34,062 nucleotides of DNA from Cytophagales bacterium (GTDB lineage Bacteria > Bacteroidota > Bacteroidia > Cytophagales > UBA9547): positions 1-34,062 of the forward strand of contig JACMRH010000089.1 of assembly GCA_014376535.1 (NCBI GenBank). Direction: 5' to 3'. The position numbers and the translations under genes are program-made. The notes beneath the pieces are model-generated. The model was not told where the DNA came from. It saw only the letters and a list, made by a program, of their open reading frames with translations, and made no database searches. Below, one piece after another: positions 17,076-26,051 of the stretch (positions are counted from its first letter, which is position 1; every line of letters begins with the position of its first letter).

Positions 17076-17224
17076 ATTTGGATCTGGGCAAAATGATTTA
17101 GAGAAAGAACCTATGGGACAGAAAACAGATAAACAGGTTTCCAAAGATCTTAGGAGCAAGTTCCACCGACATGACTGGTTCTCTATTACCAATTTAAAGG
17201 CCTGATGCCTGTTTTATTCTTATT

Positions 17225-17370
17225 TTTCAATTTTTTCACAAGCTGTTACCCTTTGTAGTTTATCCTGGATCCAGCATTAAGCTCGAGATATGTTAATGAA
17301 AGTACTGGAAAAACTATCTTTACAGCATTTGGTTTACCCTCTACGGTTGAGAATATAACGGTTCAACATT
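17225..17370 (+). pseudogene. second short protein-like relic
   Basis: On the plus strand FVVYPGSSIKLE runs into a stop, and a different frame continues as RYVNESTGKTIFTAFGLPSTVENITVQH before a TAG near 17368. The pieces read like one short protein tail broken by a frame change. No family was recognised; confidence is low. Confidence 0.25.
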
Positions 17371-17373
17371 AGG

Positions 17374-17419
17374 AAAAAAATGGTTTACAAAGCCTGACCA
17401 TTATATTCAGGCTTTGTAA
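17374..17419 (-). terminator. Rho-independent terminator of the small membrane protein gene
   Basis: On the minus strand, a 13-bp perfect stem (TTACAAAGCCTGA / TCAGGCTTTGTAA, 17385-17419) is followed by CCATTTTTTT. It lies 16 bp after the stop codon of the gene at 17436-17618 and supports that gene as real. Confidence 0.85.
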
Positions 17420-17435
17420 CAAACCTTCCAATATG

Positions 17436-17618
17436 TTAAATATCGTTTCCAATAATTAAGAAAACTGTTATCCATCCCAATACAAAAACTCCCATTATAG
17501 AAAGGAACAATAGAAATCCCTTTGATATGGTGTTAACTAAAGAAAAAGGATTCCAAATGGAAATTATAATTATCAATGCTGTAAAAGTGAAAGCAATAAT
17601 TGTCATCTTTCCGACCAT
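17436..17618 (-). CDS. small two-helix membrane protein (60 aa)
   Basis: Sixty residues, nearly all hydrophobic, in two helices (about 5-24 and 32-55) joined by a short loop containing NPFSLVNTISKG. It starts at an ATG at 17618 and is followed by a dedicated intrinsic terminator, so it is probably expressed despite lying in debris-rich DNA. No family was recognised. Confidence 0.55.
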   Translation of the reverse strand: MVGKMTIIAFTFTALIIIISIWNPFSLVNTISKGFLLFLSIMGVFVLGWITVFLIIGNDI

Positions 17619-17820
17619 AGTAACTCGATATCATCAGAATAAAATTAGCCATCTTGCTTAATACTTTAGTTAAGGATTGATTAAACTTATTAGTCTAAAA
17701 TATGGAGAAAAACATATATTAATAAACGATGAAAACTATTTTAGTAAATAACTATTTTAGAGGAAATCTAGAAACAAAACATAAATATTCAAACCTAAAA
17801 AAGCATGGATGCTTGGGTTA
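17619..17820. other. AT-rich intergenic stretch, nothing recognised
   Basis: It holds the presumed promoter of the small membrane protein at its left edge, and otherwise no reading frame or structure that could be supported. The following 17821-17970 carries an orphan C-terminal fragment, and 17971-18054 is again empty. Confidence 0.4.
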
Positions 17821-17970
17821 TTAAAATTCAAAATCAGATAATTGATGCTGATGAAAAAGCTGGTCAATAAATTCCGAATGGTTCTTCTCACTGCCCCCTG
17901 CTTCCCAGTTTGATATAATTTTGCCGTCTTTCCTTATATGTTTAATTCGGGCTGCTTTTAGTCTAACCAA
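17821..17970 (-). pseudogene. orphan C-terminal gene fragment next to the phytochrome operon
   Basis: On the minus strand a 49-codon open stretch encodes LKAARIKHIRKDGKIISNWE then GGSEKNHSEFIDQLFHQHQLSDFEF and stops at 17821. It has no ATG; a TTG at 17970 is the only candidate start, and an in-frame TAG lies just upstream. It reads like the end of a real protein (charged, with His and Trp) rather than random sequence. It lies 84 bp downstream of the heme oxygenase gene on the same strand, so it could be the remnant of a third operon member. No family was recognised. Confidence 0.35.
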
Positions 17971-18054
17971 ACGATAAAACTAATGATTCAAGCTTATGGA
18001 TCTAAATAAGTAATGTATTGAAGGAAAGATTATAAGTTCAAAGCATTTGTTGTG

Positions 18055-18651
18055 CTACTTAAAGGAAAGATCTGTGTCTTGCGAGTTTATATTTTCGAGC
18101 CAGGTTCGAAATTGTAAAAATGTAGCGCAGGCAGTAGAGATGATCTGATCATCCTCTTGAAATTTCTGATTATAAGTAGTTAAGGATTCACAAAATATTT
18201 TCCACTTAGTACTTGTGTCCATCCCATAACCATAAAAAAAAGACCCACCCGATTCAGGTCCAATGTTCAATTTTTCCTGTAGAACTGCAGATATAAATTT
18301 TCCCCCTAAGGTCGAACCTTCCATTACATACAGTGCACCAAACGATTCGCTTAAACTGCTGATTTTGGGAACGACATTAGCATTAGTCATTTGAATTTTC
18401 TGACCTAAAAACTTTAAATCCCCTATAAGTAAAGCTGCTTTTCTTCTGTCTATATAATCAACTAAAACATGTTCAATTCCAGTATGTTCCAACTGTTTTT
18501 CAAGTTGAGAAAAAAAAGTATAAAACTTTTTTAAGATGGTTATGTAGGCTTCAATAGTAATATCTTTTGTCCTGAAATGACCTAATAAAGGTGTATTCTC
18601 AAGCATGGAATGCATTTTTAAAGTACTTTCCTTTAAATGTTGTAAGATCAT
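18055..18651 (-). CDS. bphO: biliverdin-producing heme oxygenase
   Basis: A 198-residue all-helical cytoplasmic enzyme that opens heme to biliverdin IX-alpha, CO and iron, using an external electron donor. H14 in TLKMHSMLE is the expected proximal heme ligand, and the distal-helix signature GALYVMEGSTLGGKFI is clear (residues about 106-121), including its Gly-Gly pair. Length fits bacterial BphO-type heme oxygenases. It starts 51 bp downstream of the phytochrome gene on the same strand, the standard arrangement in which the oxygenase supplies the chromophore of the photoreceptor. Confidence 0.93.
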   Translation of the reverse strand: MILQHLKESTLKMHSMLENTPLLGHFRTKDITIEAYITILKKFYTFFSQLEKQLEHTGIEHVLVDYIDRRKAALLIGDLKFLGQKIQMTNANVVPKISSLSESFGALYVMEGSTLGGKFISAVLQEKLNIGPESGGSFFYGYGMDTSTKWKIFCESLTTYNQKFQEDDQIISTACATFLQFRTWLENINSQDTDLSFK

Positions 18652-18702
18652 TTTCTATTAAAAATTTGTAAAAAAATAATAACAATATTTCAAAGTCTCA
18701 AA

Positions 18703-21291
18703 TTAAATTGTCCATTCAAATTTGAATAATGCTCCATGTCCTGGCTCTGATTCGACCCAAATGCGTCCATTATTTTTTTCAATCAGGGATTTTGTAGTAT
18801 GGAGCCCAATGCCGGTACTGTTATTTTCTTTTCCGGTATCGTACAAGTTAAAAATTCGCTGATGGTATTCTTTTGAAATCCCATAACCGTTATCTTTCAC
18901 AAAAAACTGTATAAAAGTGTCATGCATTTCAGAGATCCCTATTTCAATCTCACATATACCCTCCTTATTACAGCCATAGCGGATAGCATTGCTTATTAAA
19001 TTTGAAAACACTTGTTGTAGTGTATTTTTATTGGTTTGAATCACTGGCATATTCTTTTCTAATGAATATTTAATCCTGCTTTTATCCGGATTTAACCATT
19101 TGAAAACATCTTCTAAAAGAATATTTAAATCAACCTCAGATAATTCAATTCGATGTTGTTTTGCCTGAGACAATAAGCTTGAGATAAATAAATCCATCTT
19201 TGAAATAGACTCCCTGATCAAACTAAAGACTTCAGTATTTTCCTCATGTTTAACAAAATCTGTATTTTCTTCCAAAACATTGATTAATCCCTCAATGCCT
19301 TTAATTGGTGCTTTTAAATCGTGAGCAACTAAATTAGTGTAGTCATCCAGCTGTTCATTTATACTTGCTAATACGTTAGATTTTTCTTTCATTTTGGTAA
19401 CATCCGTACCAATGATTATATACTTATACTTTTGTTTGTCGATATTTTTCACTCTGGATACATTGAAATTAAGGTAAGTACCTTTATCTTCTCTGTGTAG
19501 CAAAATATCAGTTTTAAAGGCACTTCTTTTTACATTACCTTTAGATTTTGAGTCAGTCACAATTATAATGTTTTCAGACGATTTCAAGATCTCAGCAAAG
19601 GTTTTACCAGTAACATCTTTTAGTTGCATTCCTGAATAATCGGAAAAGGACTGATTTACCCATTCCACTCGCCCGTGCTGGTTCAATGTGAGAACTGCAT
19701 TTCCTGTTCTTTGAGCAATGATAGATAATTTGTAAACTTCTTCTTCTGCAATTATCCGTTTTAGGATTTGGGATCGCAGTATTATTTCTAGAATGGATTT
19801 AAGCAGGTTGTGGGCTATTTCTATTTCTATATTAGTCCATTTAAGACTGTTGTGCCGTTTTTTTTCTATATAAAGGCCAAATGAATTTCTAGGATGTAAT
19901 GCCGCCAGGTCATTTGGAAGGCCACTGGCGTAACCTGGATCTCCCGCCCATTTGATGGTTTGGACGTATTCTTTTCTAAATCCGATAATATAATATTTAT
20001 GATCTCCGGAGAGGGGCAGAAAGATCACGCCACTTGCCAAGTTTGAATACTCTTGTGCTGGCGGGAATATATTAGCTAATTCGTGAGAGAAAAAAAATTG
20101 CTGGGGATGAGCATTTTTATACCATTCCATCATCTCCTCCACAAATTTCTTTGGAGGTGTAGCACCTATACGATTATAAGTGTTTTCGTACAATATAACC
20201 GCTCCTGTTAGATTCAGCAATTGTAGAATGTTTACTTTTCCATCTGATAAGCCTGAAACAAAATCGCCTGTATAAGACATAAATCTTGTCATTTCCCCCA
20301 ATTTGTCAAAAAGTTCTATTCGTTTTGTCAGCAAATAATGGCTTTCCCGCGTAGTGACCAATTCTGAGATAAGATTAGATAACAATCCAAACACCGTTCT
20401 TAATTCATAAGATAAATGCTTAGGTGTATTGTGATGACATGCGATTATTCCCCAAAGCTGTTGATCTTTAACAATTGGCACTGACATAGATGCTTGTACA
20501 CCCATTTTTTTCAAATATTCTAAATGGACACTGGCGACACTTCTCAGATTGCAATCGGATAAGTCAGTAATGCCATTAATTGATTTGTTTATAGGAGGTA
20601 TAAGCTGCTGATCTTTATCATTGATATCCGGTATCATGCGATAAGGATTTTTCAAGTAAAGTTGTCTTGCTTGCCTGGGAATATCTGAAGAAGGGAAATG
20701 AAAGCCTAAATACTCCTGTTTCCCGTTTACAGAAGCTTCACCCAGAACCTGGCCATTCCAGTCTTCATCAAACCGATAAATCATTACCCTGTCAAAAGAG
20801 GACAATGACATTAGATTTTCTGCTGCCTTTTGACAGATCTCTTCCATTGACCCTGCTACCTTTAAGACGGCAGAGAAATATTCTATCTCCTGGTAAAGTT
20901 TTGTGAATGATAGGGTATTATCATTGTTACTTTCTTCAAGTTCAAAGAGAACATATTTATCCTTAATATGCAGAGTGGCCCTAAATCGGGTAAAATGTTG
21001 TTTTAAAACAATATCAAGATCAATCGAAATATGATCCTCTACATTTTTATTCTCAATTTTCTTTCTGACTTCTTCATACTGAGTGACTGATAAAAAATCT
21101 TTAAAATTCCGTCCCTCAAAGTCTGTATTTGTTAATTTTAAAAGCACCAGAAAGTTCTCAGACCATTGAAGGATTTTTAAATTATAATCGGTGACCAAAA
21201 GGTATCCATATCCTTGTATTAAATTAGTGAAGTTTAGAGGAATGTTTTCACAAACTTCAGAATCAAACTTCCCCTTAATGTCTATGTGCAT
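18703..21291 (-). CDS. bphP: bacteriophytochrome histidine kinase with an extra PAS domain
   Basis: An 862-residue red/far-red photoreceptor kinase. Order: N-terminal PAS (about 15-125) preceded by C14 in SEVCENIPL, the biliverdin-linking Cys of bacteriophytochromes; GAF (about 147-300) with PSSDIP (D203), close to the usual PASDIP; PHY (about 320-510) with tongue motif PRNSF; an additional PAS domain (about 520-632); HisKA with H657 in LVAHDLKAP; and HATPase (about 750-862) with N-box LISNAIRYG, DNGYGIS and TGIGLH. The extra PAS between PHY and the kinase is not part of the minimal layout. No transmembrane segment is seen, so it is cytoplasmic. It is co-transcribed with heme oxygenase. No response regulator is adjacent, so its partner must be elsewhere. 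Confidence 0.94.
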   Translation of the reverse strand: MHIDIKGKFDSEVCENIPLNFTNLIQGYGYLLVTDYNLKILQWSENFLVLLKLTNTDFEGRNFKDFLSVTQYEEVRKKIENKNVEDHISIDLDIVLKQHFTRFRATLHIKDKYVLFELEESNNDNTLSFTKLYQEIEYFSAVLKVAGSMEEICQKAAENLMSLSSFDRVMIYRFDEDWNGQVLGEASVNGKQEYLGFHFPSSDIPRQARQLYLKNPYRMIPDINDKDQQLIPPINKSINGITDLSDCNLRSVASVHLEYLKKMGVQASMSVPIVKDQQLWGIIACHHNTPKHLSYELRTVFGLLSNLISELVTTRESHYLLTKRIELFDKLGEMTRFMSYTGDFVSGLSDGKVNILQLLNLTGAVILYENTYNRIGATPPKKFVEEMMEWYKNAHPQQFFFSHELANIFPPAQEYSNLASGVIFLPLSGDHKYYIIGFRKEYVQTIKWAGDPGYASGLPNDLAALHPRNSFGLYIEKKRHNSLKWTNIEIEIAHNLLKSILEIILRSQILKRIIAEEEVYKLSIIAQRTGNAVLTLNQHGRVEWVNQSFSDYSGMQLKDVTGKTFAEILKSSENIIIVTDSKSKGNVKRSAFKTDILLHREDKGTYLNFNVSRVKNIDKQKYKYIIIGTDVTKMKEKSNVLASINEQLDDYTNLVAHDLKAPIKGIEGLINVLEENTDFVKHEENTEVFSLIRESISKMDLFISSLLSQAKQHRIELSEVDLNILLEDVFKWLNPDKSRIKYSLEKNMPVIQTNKNTLQQVFSNLISNAIRYGCNKEGICEIEIGISEMHDTFIQFFVKDNGYGISKEYHQRIFNLYDTGKENNSTGIGLHTTKSLIEKNNGRIWVESEPGHGALFKFEWTI

Positions 21292-21566
21292 TAGCTAATG
21301 ATAACAAGGGTTTGTAAATGAAAGTATAAGTAGTTAGAAAGTAATTATTCTGTGAAAGGCAAAAGATTTGGAGTGAAAGTATTGAAGTTACCACAATAGC
21401 CGTGAGTAAGCTATTTAATTCTGTATATTAACTCAGAGTTAATGTTTCAAGAAACAACGAGGCCTTTGGTGTTCCCATAGATTTGTCGTTGTTGCGACTT
21501 TTGACAAACAACTTTCAATATCGTGAAAGTGTTTATTCCGCGATAGAAACAAATGCCTTTCTTCTC
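21292..21566. other. intergenic stretch upstream of the phytochrome operon
   Basis: It contains the presumed promoter of the phytochrome operon. No gene was seen. The right end runs into the histidine-kinase relic. Confidence 0.4.
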
Positions 21567-22023
21567 AGATAAAGGAAAAAACCAGGGAGCTGGAAGCTGA
21601 AAAAGATCAAGTCATTCAGCAACAGAAGCAAATTTTAATGAAGAAAGAGCAATTAGAAGAAAGTAATGAAAAGCTGACCGAATGGAGCCAGAAATAGAAA
21701 CCGGAATCCGAAATAATGGTTTTGCTGGCCTCAGAATTACAGATTTTGGAAATGGCTTTGATGCAGAAAAAGTTAATAAGTTAATACAGGGAGAAGCATT
21801 TAAGGGAATGAAAGATAGTTCTCTGAAAGAAATTGCCGGATTGGGTCTTGCCATTTGTTATGCCATGATGAAGCGATCAGGCGGATGGACAGAAGCAGCA
21901 TCATTGCCTGGTAGTGGGGCCACATTTTTTGTTTACCTTCCTTTTGTATTTGAAAAAGATAACAGCTTAAAAAAGAAATTTGAAAATACTTGTAATATCA
22001 TGCCTAATGATATTATTCTCTAA
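21567..22023 (+). pseudogene. histidine-kinase relic: coiled coil plus end of HATPase domain
   Basis: Frame one encodes a coiled coil typical of sensor-kinase linkers (QIKEKTRELEAEKDQVIQQQ) and ends at a TAG near 21695. An overlapping frame (the 113-residue track ORF at 21682) encodes the end of a GHKL ATPase domain: ITDFGNGFDAEKVNK, then GLGLAICYAMMKRSGGW and GATFFVYLPF. The phospho-acceptor His region and N-box are missing between the two parts, so this is a deletion relic. A similar tail occurs at 30424-30586 with about 88% identity over some 92 bp. The ORF could still be translated but would not form a complete ATPase domain. Confidence 0.75.
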
Positions 22024-22083
22024 ATAGATAGCTAAAAGTTTGTTAAGCATCATTATAAAACGGAGTATAAATCTAAAGAAAGT

Positions 22084-22617
22084 CTAATTATTACAATTTA
22101 TCTTTACAGTTTCGTTACCTTTTTTAAAAATGAGCGTGCGGTTTTCACCATTCAACAGAGGTGTATTCAAGATATTTATCTGTTCGGAAACAGACATAAA
22201 TAAGGTATTTTTAATTTCAATATAATGTATTTGTGATGTATTTGAAGATAAAAAGGAGACCTCCATATTGATCATAGCATGATCAGATGACTGTGTGCCT
22301 TTTACCCAATATGCCTTTTTAAGTTTTAAAGTTAAGCGCTTGTTATTCACGGTCAATAGTAGGTGCATTTTGAAATAGGATTCTATTATCCTTAGAAGCT
22401 CATTATTAAACACCTCTTCATCATAATCAAAGATTATATTCTTATGGGTAAAATTATTAAGGCTTGATCGAAGGCCTTCTTCCAGGCATTTAACTTTTAT
22501 GTTAATGCTTCTTTCCTGAAAAGTTAAGTCCCCTACACTCAGGCTTTCTATTGGATGTCTGGTAAAAGAGACTAAAGGCAGAAATATACTTAAAAGAAAT
22601 ACGAAAGCTTGTTTCAT
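22084..22617 (-). CDS. secreted protein, probably DUF6702 family
   Basis: The 177 residues start with a signal peptide (MKQAFVFLLSIFLPLVSFTRHPI) and continue as a beta-rich domain. The layout resembles DUF6702 of Bacteroidota: a His-Pro after cleavage, a strand pattern SLSVGDLTFQERSINIKVKCLEEGL, a central ESYFKMHLLLTVNNKRLTLKLKKAYW segment, and a C-terminal LLNGENRTLIFKKGNETVKI pair of strands. No catalytic residues are visible. It lies 67 bp downstream of the rhamnogalacturonan lyase gene on the same strand, with a hairpin between them, so it probably has partly independent expression. The family call rests on pattern memory, not alignment. Confidence 0.65.
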   Translation of the reverse strand: MKQAFVFLLSIFLPLVSFTRHPIESLSVGDLTFQERSINIKVKCLEEGLRSSLNNFTHKNIIFDYDEEVFNNELLRIIESYFKMHLLLTVNNKRLTLKLKKAYWVKGTQSSDHAMINMEVSFLSSNTSQIHYIEIKNTLFMSVSEQINILNTPLLNGENRTLIFKKGNETVKINCNN

Positions 22618-22626
22618 GCAGAAGGT

Positions 22627-22671
22627 TAAAATACCTGATGCAGAAGCTCTTCAAAGTCCCGCATCAGGTAT
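22627..22671 (-). terminator. hairpin after the rhamnogalacturonan lyase gene
   Basis: An 11-bp perfect stem ATACCTGATGC / GCATCAGGTAT encloses a 19-nt loop and on the minus strand is followed by TTTTAACC. The T-run is short and the loop long, so termination may be partial. Confidence 0.55.
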
Positions 22672-22684
22672 ACAATTAGTGAAA

Positions 22685-25600
22685 TTATTTTTTAACTATT
22701 CTATGCACAATCGCACTAGATTGGGTTTTTACATGTACGAAATAAACTCCCGCATTATAATTATCGCCAAATTGACTAAAGTTTAAAGTTCCAAGATCAT
22801 CAATTAATACACCTTGCATATTATAGACCTGAACCTCAGATACATCTGGCAGTTGCAGATTGAACCCTTTTGTGGAAGGATTAGGATAAAGCAAGGTTGC
22901 ATGACTGAATACTTCTTCATTCAAACTAAGTACGGGTGGACATATACCTGCACTTATCCCTGCACTGACATAGTTTATCTGGTCGATATTGCTTAAACCT
23001 ACAGCAGTAGTTGATTTTAACTCCAGGACATTGTTTCCCTGCAAAAGTTGAACCTGAACATCTTTAGGTTCCCATTCTTCCCATGTACCAGTTGGCAAAA
23101 AATTGATGATAGCGGGGATAACAATTCCGTTTACAGTTAATTGAGCGGGCCTGTCGCCTGCTGAAGATCCGTTGGCATAAAGAAAACTGATGGCATAAGC
23201 ACCTGCAACCTGGGCAGTAACTGCAAATTTAACATAAGCACCTATAATATTTGGCCCATCCAAAAAGCCGGTTCCTTTGTAACCATCATGCGTGTCAAGA
23301 TTATCCCCGTCAAAACTACAGGCATCTTCTGCTTCAGTCATGGTAGTACAAGCTGTTTTACCAGTTAAACCGCCTACACATCTTTCACATTTGTCAAGAA
23401 GAGCCGTTCCATTTGCTGTACCGTTGCAATCTCTTGGGAAGTCTGCTACTACAATATCAATAACGGCTGAAGTGTCAGTTGCCCCACCGTTATCTGTTGC
23501 GACTGCTTTCAGTTCATAAGACCCTGCAACTACATTCGTCCAGATAAAACTATAAGTTGAAGTATTGTCTGTTCCAATAAGTGTCGATCCATTATAGAAA
23601 TCAACTTTCGTAATTGTTCCTCCTACATCAGAAGCCGTAGCATTTATTGTAATTGTGGCAGGTACCCCCAAAATAATTGCATCTTGAATGGGAGATGTAA
23701 TGCTTACAGAAGGCGGATTATTAACTGCTGTCACAATCACTTTTACAATTGCAGAAGTTGTGGACGTGGCATCGTCATCAAATGCTTTTGCAGAAAGGTT
23801 ATACGTCCCTCCGCCAACATTTGACCAGATAAAGCTGTAAGGGGCTGTATTGTCTGTACCAATCAGGGTTGCACCATTGTAATACTCCACTTTTGTTATA
23901 ATTCCATCTGCATCACCGGCTGTTGCGTTTATGCTAATAGAAGCAGGTGCGTTGTATGAGGCATTGTTTAATGGTGACGTAATGGAAATTGTTGGAGCAA
24001 TGTTAGCAGCCGTCACTCCCACAAGTTTAATTTTTGGTGCTGGTGGAGTTGCCATTCCATCACCCAAATAATAATCAACCATATTTCCCTGATAATATCC
24101 TTTGCAGGTCATATCGGCACGGTATTTAGGGTTATGTGCCATGGTGTAAATTCTTGTGCTACTGGCATACGGTGTTGTAAATACCCTGATTGCCCTGTTG
24201 TCGATCCGGGTGTAAATAGCTTCTTCACGCCAGTCGCCGACGAGGTCGGTCAATAAACCAGGAGTTTTAGGACCTACCTGATAAACTCCCTGCGCAGTGT
24301 ATTGTCTACCTTCTCCAGACGAAGCATAATTCCATTTATTGAATTTACCATTATCCAGGCACTCGCTCAAGACATCTCCATCCCACCAGATCCGCAAATT
24401 TGGATAAGAACCTGTAATGAAGTTTGATGTTTTGCCTCCAGCTACATTGTAAATCCCATCAGTGAAAGTAAAAAATTCATATCCTGGAAAACGGGGATCA
24501 AGGTCTCCTGCATACCCCCTTGCCAAATCAACAATGGGAACTGTTCCGTCAGGATTTTTTAAATATTGGCTGTGGATGATCTTGCCGTCTTTCGCATCGT
24601 AATACAGCCAGGCAAGGCCGCTTTCATTGTTTTGCTGAATTGCATAGCCTTCCAAACCTGGACGTTTTGGGTCCATATCAGCTATAAAGAAGCGGTCTCC
24701 ATGTACCACTCCCTGTGCATCCTGGCCCCAAAGTATTTTACCATTATCGTCCAAACAAAAACCAAAAGGGATCACTTCATCTTTTCCATCTCCGTCCACA
24801 TCGGCAATACGCATGTTGTGCCCGTCAGGTCCGCTGCCACTTCCCCTTTTGTACTTCCAGGTCAATACCATTGCTCCATTTACCCAGCTATAAGCAGACA
24901 CGTTCATATTAAATGATTTATCGCTATTTCTGTTTTTAGCTGACCATACCAAAGAAGGGTTTACTCCATCCAAATAGGCAATGCCAAACATGCCGTTCAA
25001 TTGTCCGACAGAGGCGAAATCATTTGCCAGCTGGCAACGGGAAATTTCATTTCCTGTTACTCCATTCAAAACTGAAACATATTGCACAGCGTTATTGGTA
25101 TTTGTTACAACTTTTCCATCAGGAAATTTAACACCATTCGCAGTTTTAAGCAGGACTTCAGCCTTGCCGTCGTTATTTATATCATAAACAGTTATTCCAT
25201 CTCCATGCCCAATATCAATGGCAGAAGAACCTGGTGTAATGTTGTAACGGTTCACAGAGTTTGGGCCGCAATCTACTCTCCACAAAAACTGGCCTTTGCT
25301 TGTAACAGCTTCTACTACAATAGGATCTGTAACTATAGAAGGTTGACGGTCATAAACAAAATCAAATTCACCATCACCATTCAAATCTCCTGTCCAGATG
25401 AACTTTACGGAATAATTGGGCAATTCCGGAATGGGCACATCATAAAATGGCTGTGTGGGAGTGTTCGCTGCTAATGTAAAAGATGCACTGGCGGCACTTT
25501 CTCTCCCGTTACTTACAGAAGTAACATAATAGGAGTTAGCGACGGTAAAATTGGCCGTTTTATCTTCAAAGTTTGTCCCAGCTGTCAATACATTAGCATT

Positions 25601-25858
25601 AAGTTTAACAGCAGAGGCTGCTACGGTTTTTCTGTAAAGGTTAAAACCAAGGGTATTGGGATCAGTTCCAAATAACCGCCAGCTTACAAGGGCAGTGTTG
25701 TTTGCCGTTTTAGTAGCAACAACTCCTCTGTTTAGATTTTCCATCCAGCGCTGAGCGTGAAGGGAGCCAATACTAAAGAAGCATATCAATGCTGCCAGGA
25801 AAGTTGCTTTGGCCAACCCGCAGCCGGTTAAAGTGTTTTTTGTAATTCCTGTTTTCAT
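22685..25858 (-). CDS. secreted rhamnogalacturonan lyase (PL11) with two Ig-like repeats, CBM35-like module and T9SS tail
   Basis: A protein of about 1057 residues. The ATG at 25858 (MKTGITKNTLTG) is preferred; an in-frame ATG at 25870 and the track's TTG are alternatives. Residues below use the 1063-aa track numbering. Signal peptide ends SLHAQR (about 42). The PL11 domain (about 43-615), a calcium-dependent beta-propeller lyase cleaving the rhamnogalacturonan I backbone, shows NRGVVATKTANN, WTGDLNGDGEFDF, DINNDGKAEVL, DVDGDGKDEV and VGDWREEAIYT. Two tandem Ig-like repeats (about 624-710 and 713-805) share SITSP, KV-YNG-TLIGTDNT and YSFIW. A short Cys-rich linker (CNGTANGTALLDKCERCVGG, about 816-835) leads to a CBM35-like module (about 845-970) and a type A T9SS tail. 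It would be secreted to the surface and act on pectin. Confidence 0.94.
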   Translation of the reverse strand: MKTGITKNTLTGCGLAKATFLAALICFFSIGSLHAQRWMENLNRGVVATKTANNTALVSWRLFGTDPNTLGFNLYRKTVAASAVKLNANVLTAGTNFEDKTANFTVANSYYVTSVSNGRESAASASFTLAANTPTQPFYDVPIPELPNYSVKFIWTGDLNGDGEFDFVYDRQPSIVTDPIVVEAVTSKGQFLWRVDCGPNSVNRYNITPGSSAIDIGHGDGITVYDINNDGKAEVLLKTANGVKFPDGKVVTNTNNAVQYVSVLNGVTGNEISRCQLANDFASVGQLNGMFGIAYLDGVNPSLVWSAKNRNSDKSFNMNVSAYSWVNGAMVLTWKYKRGSGSGPDGHNMRIADVDGDGKDEVIPFGFCLDDNGKILWGQDAQGVVHGDRFFIADMDPKRPGLEGYAIQQNNESGLAWLYYDAKDGKIIHSQYLKNPDGTVPIVDLARGYAGDLDPRFPGYEFFTFTDGIYNVAGGKTSNFITGSYPNLRIWWDGDVLSECLDNGKFNKWNYASSGEGRQYTAQGVYQVGPKTPGLLTDLVGDWREEAIYTRIDNRAIRVFTTPYASSTRIYTMAHNPKYRADMTCKGYYQGNMVDYYLGDGMATPPAPKIKLVGVTAANIAPTISITSPLNNASYNAPASISINATAGDADGIITKVEYYNGATLIGTDNTAPYSFIWSNVGGGTYNLSAKAFDDDATSTTSAIVKVIVTAVNNPPSVSITSPIQDAIILGVPATITINATASDVGGTITKVDFYNGSTLIGTDNTSTYSFIWTNVVAGSYELKAVATDNGGATDTSAVIDIVVADFPRDCNGTANGTALLDKCERCVGGLTGKTACTTMTEAEDACSFDGDNLDTHDGYKGTGFLDGPNIIGAYVKFAVTAQVAGAYAISFLYANGSSAGDRPAQLTVNGIVIPAIINFLPTGTWEEWEPKDVQVQLLQGNNVLELKSTTAVGLSNIDQINYVSAGISAGICPPVLSLNEEVFSHATLLYPNPSTKGFNLQLPDVSEVQVYNMQGVLIDDLGTLNFSQFGDNYNAGVYFVHVKTQSSAIVHRIVKK

Positions 25859-26051
25859 ATTTAAATCCATTTTCAAGTTTTAAATGGGCTAAGATTGATG
25901 ATAGCCAAATTATGTAAACCCAGTACCCACAACAGAAACAGGATGTAACGGGATCTTTAAAAATTTTATTAGAAAAGTAAAAATTGAAATTAACGACCGA
26001 TTGAACCAAACAGAGATACCTGAAATCAGCTATATAGAACGCTTTTGAAAA

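Noticed and set aside
16849-17205. 118-aa plus-strand track ORF
   Set aside because: It reads through the strong terminator at 17044-17075 and is one of three competing frames of the decayed region; no start context or homology was seen.
25082-25474. 130-aa plus-strand ORF opposite the PL11 gene
   Set aside because: Antisense shadow of conserved propeller blades; the minus-strand frame is clearly the coding one.
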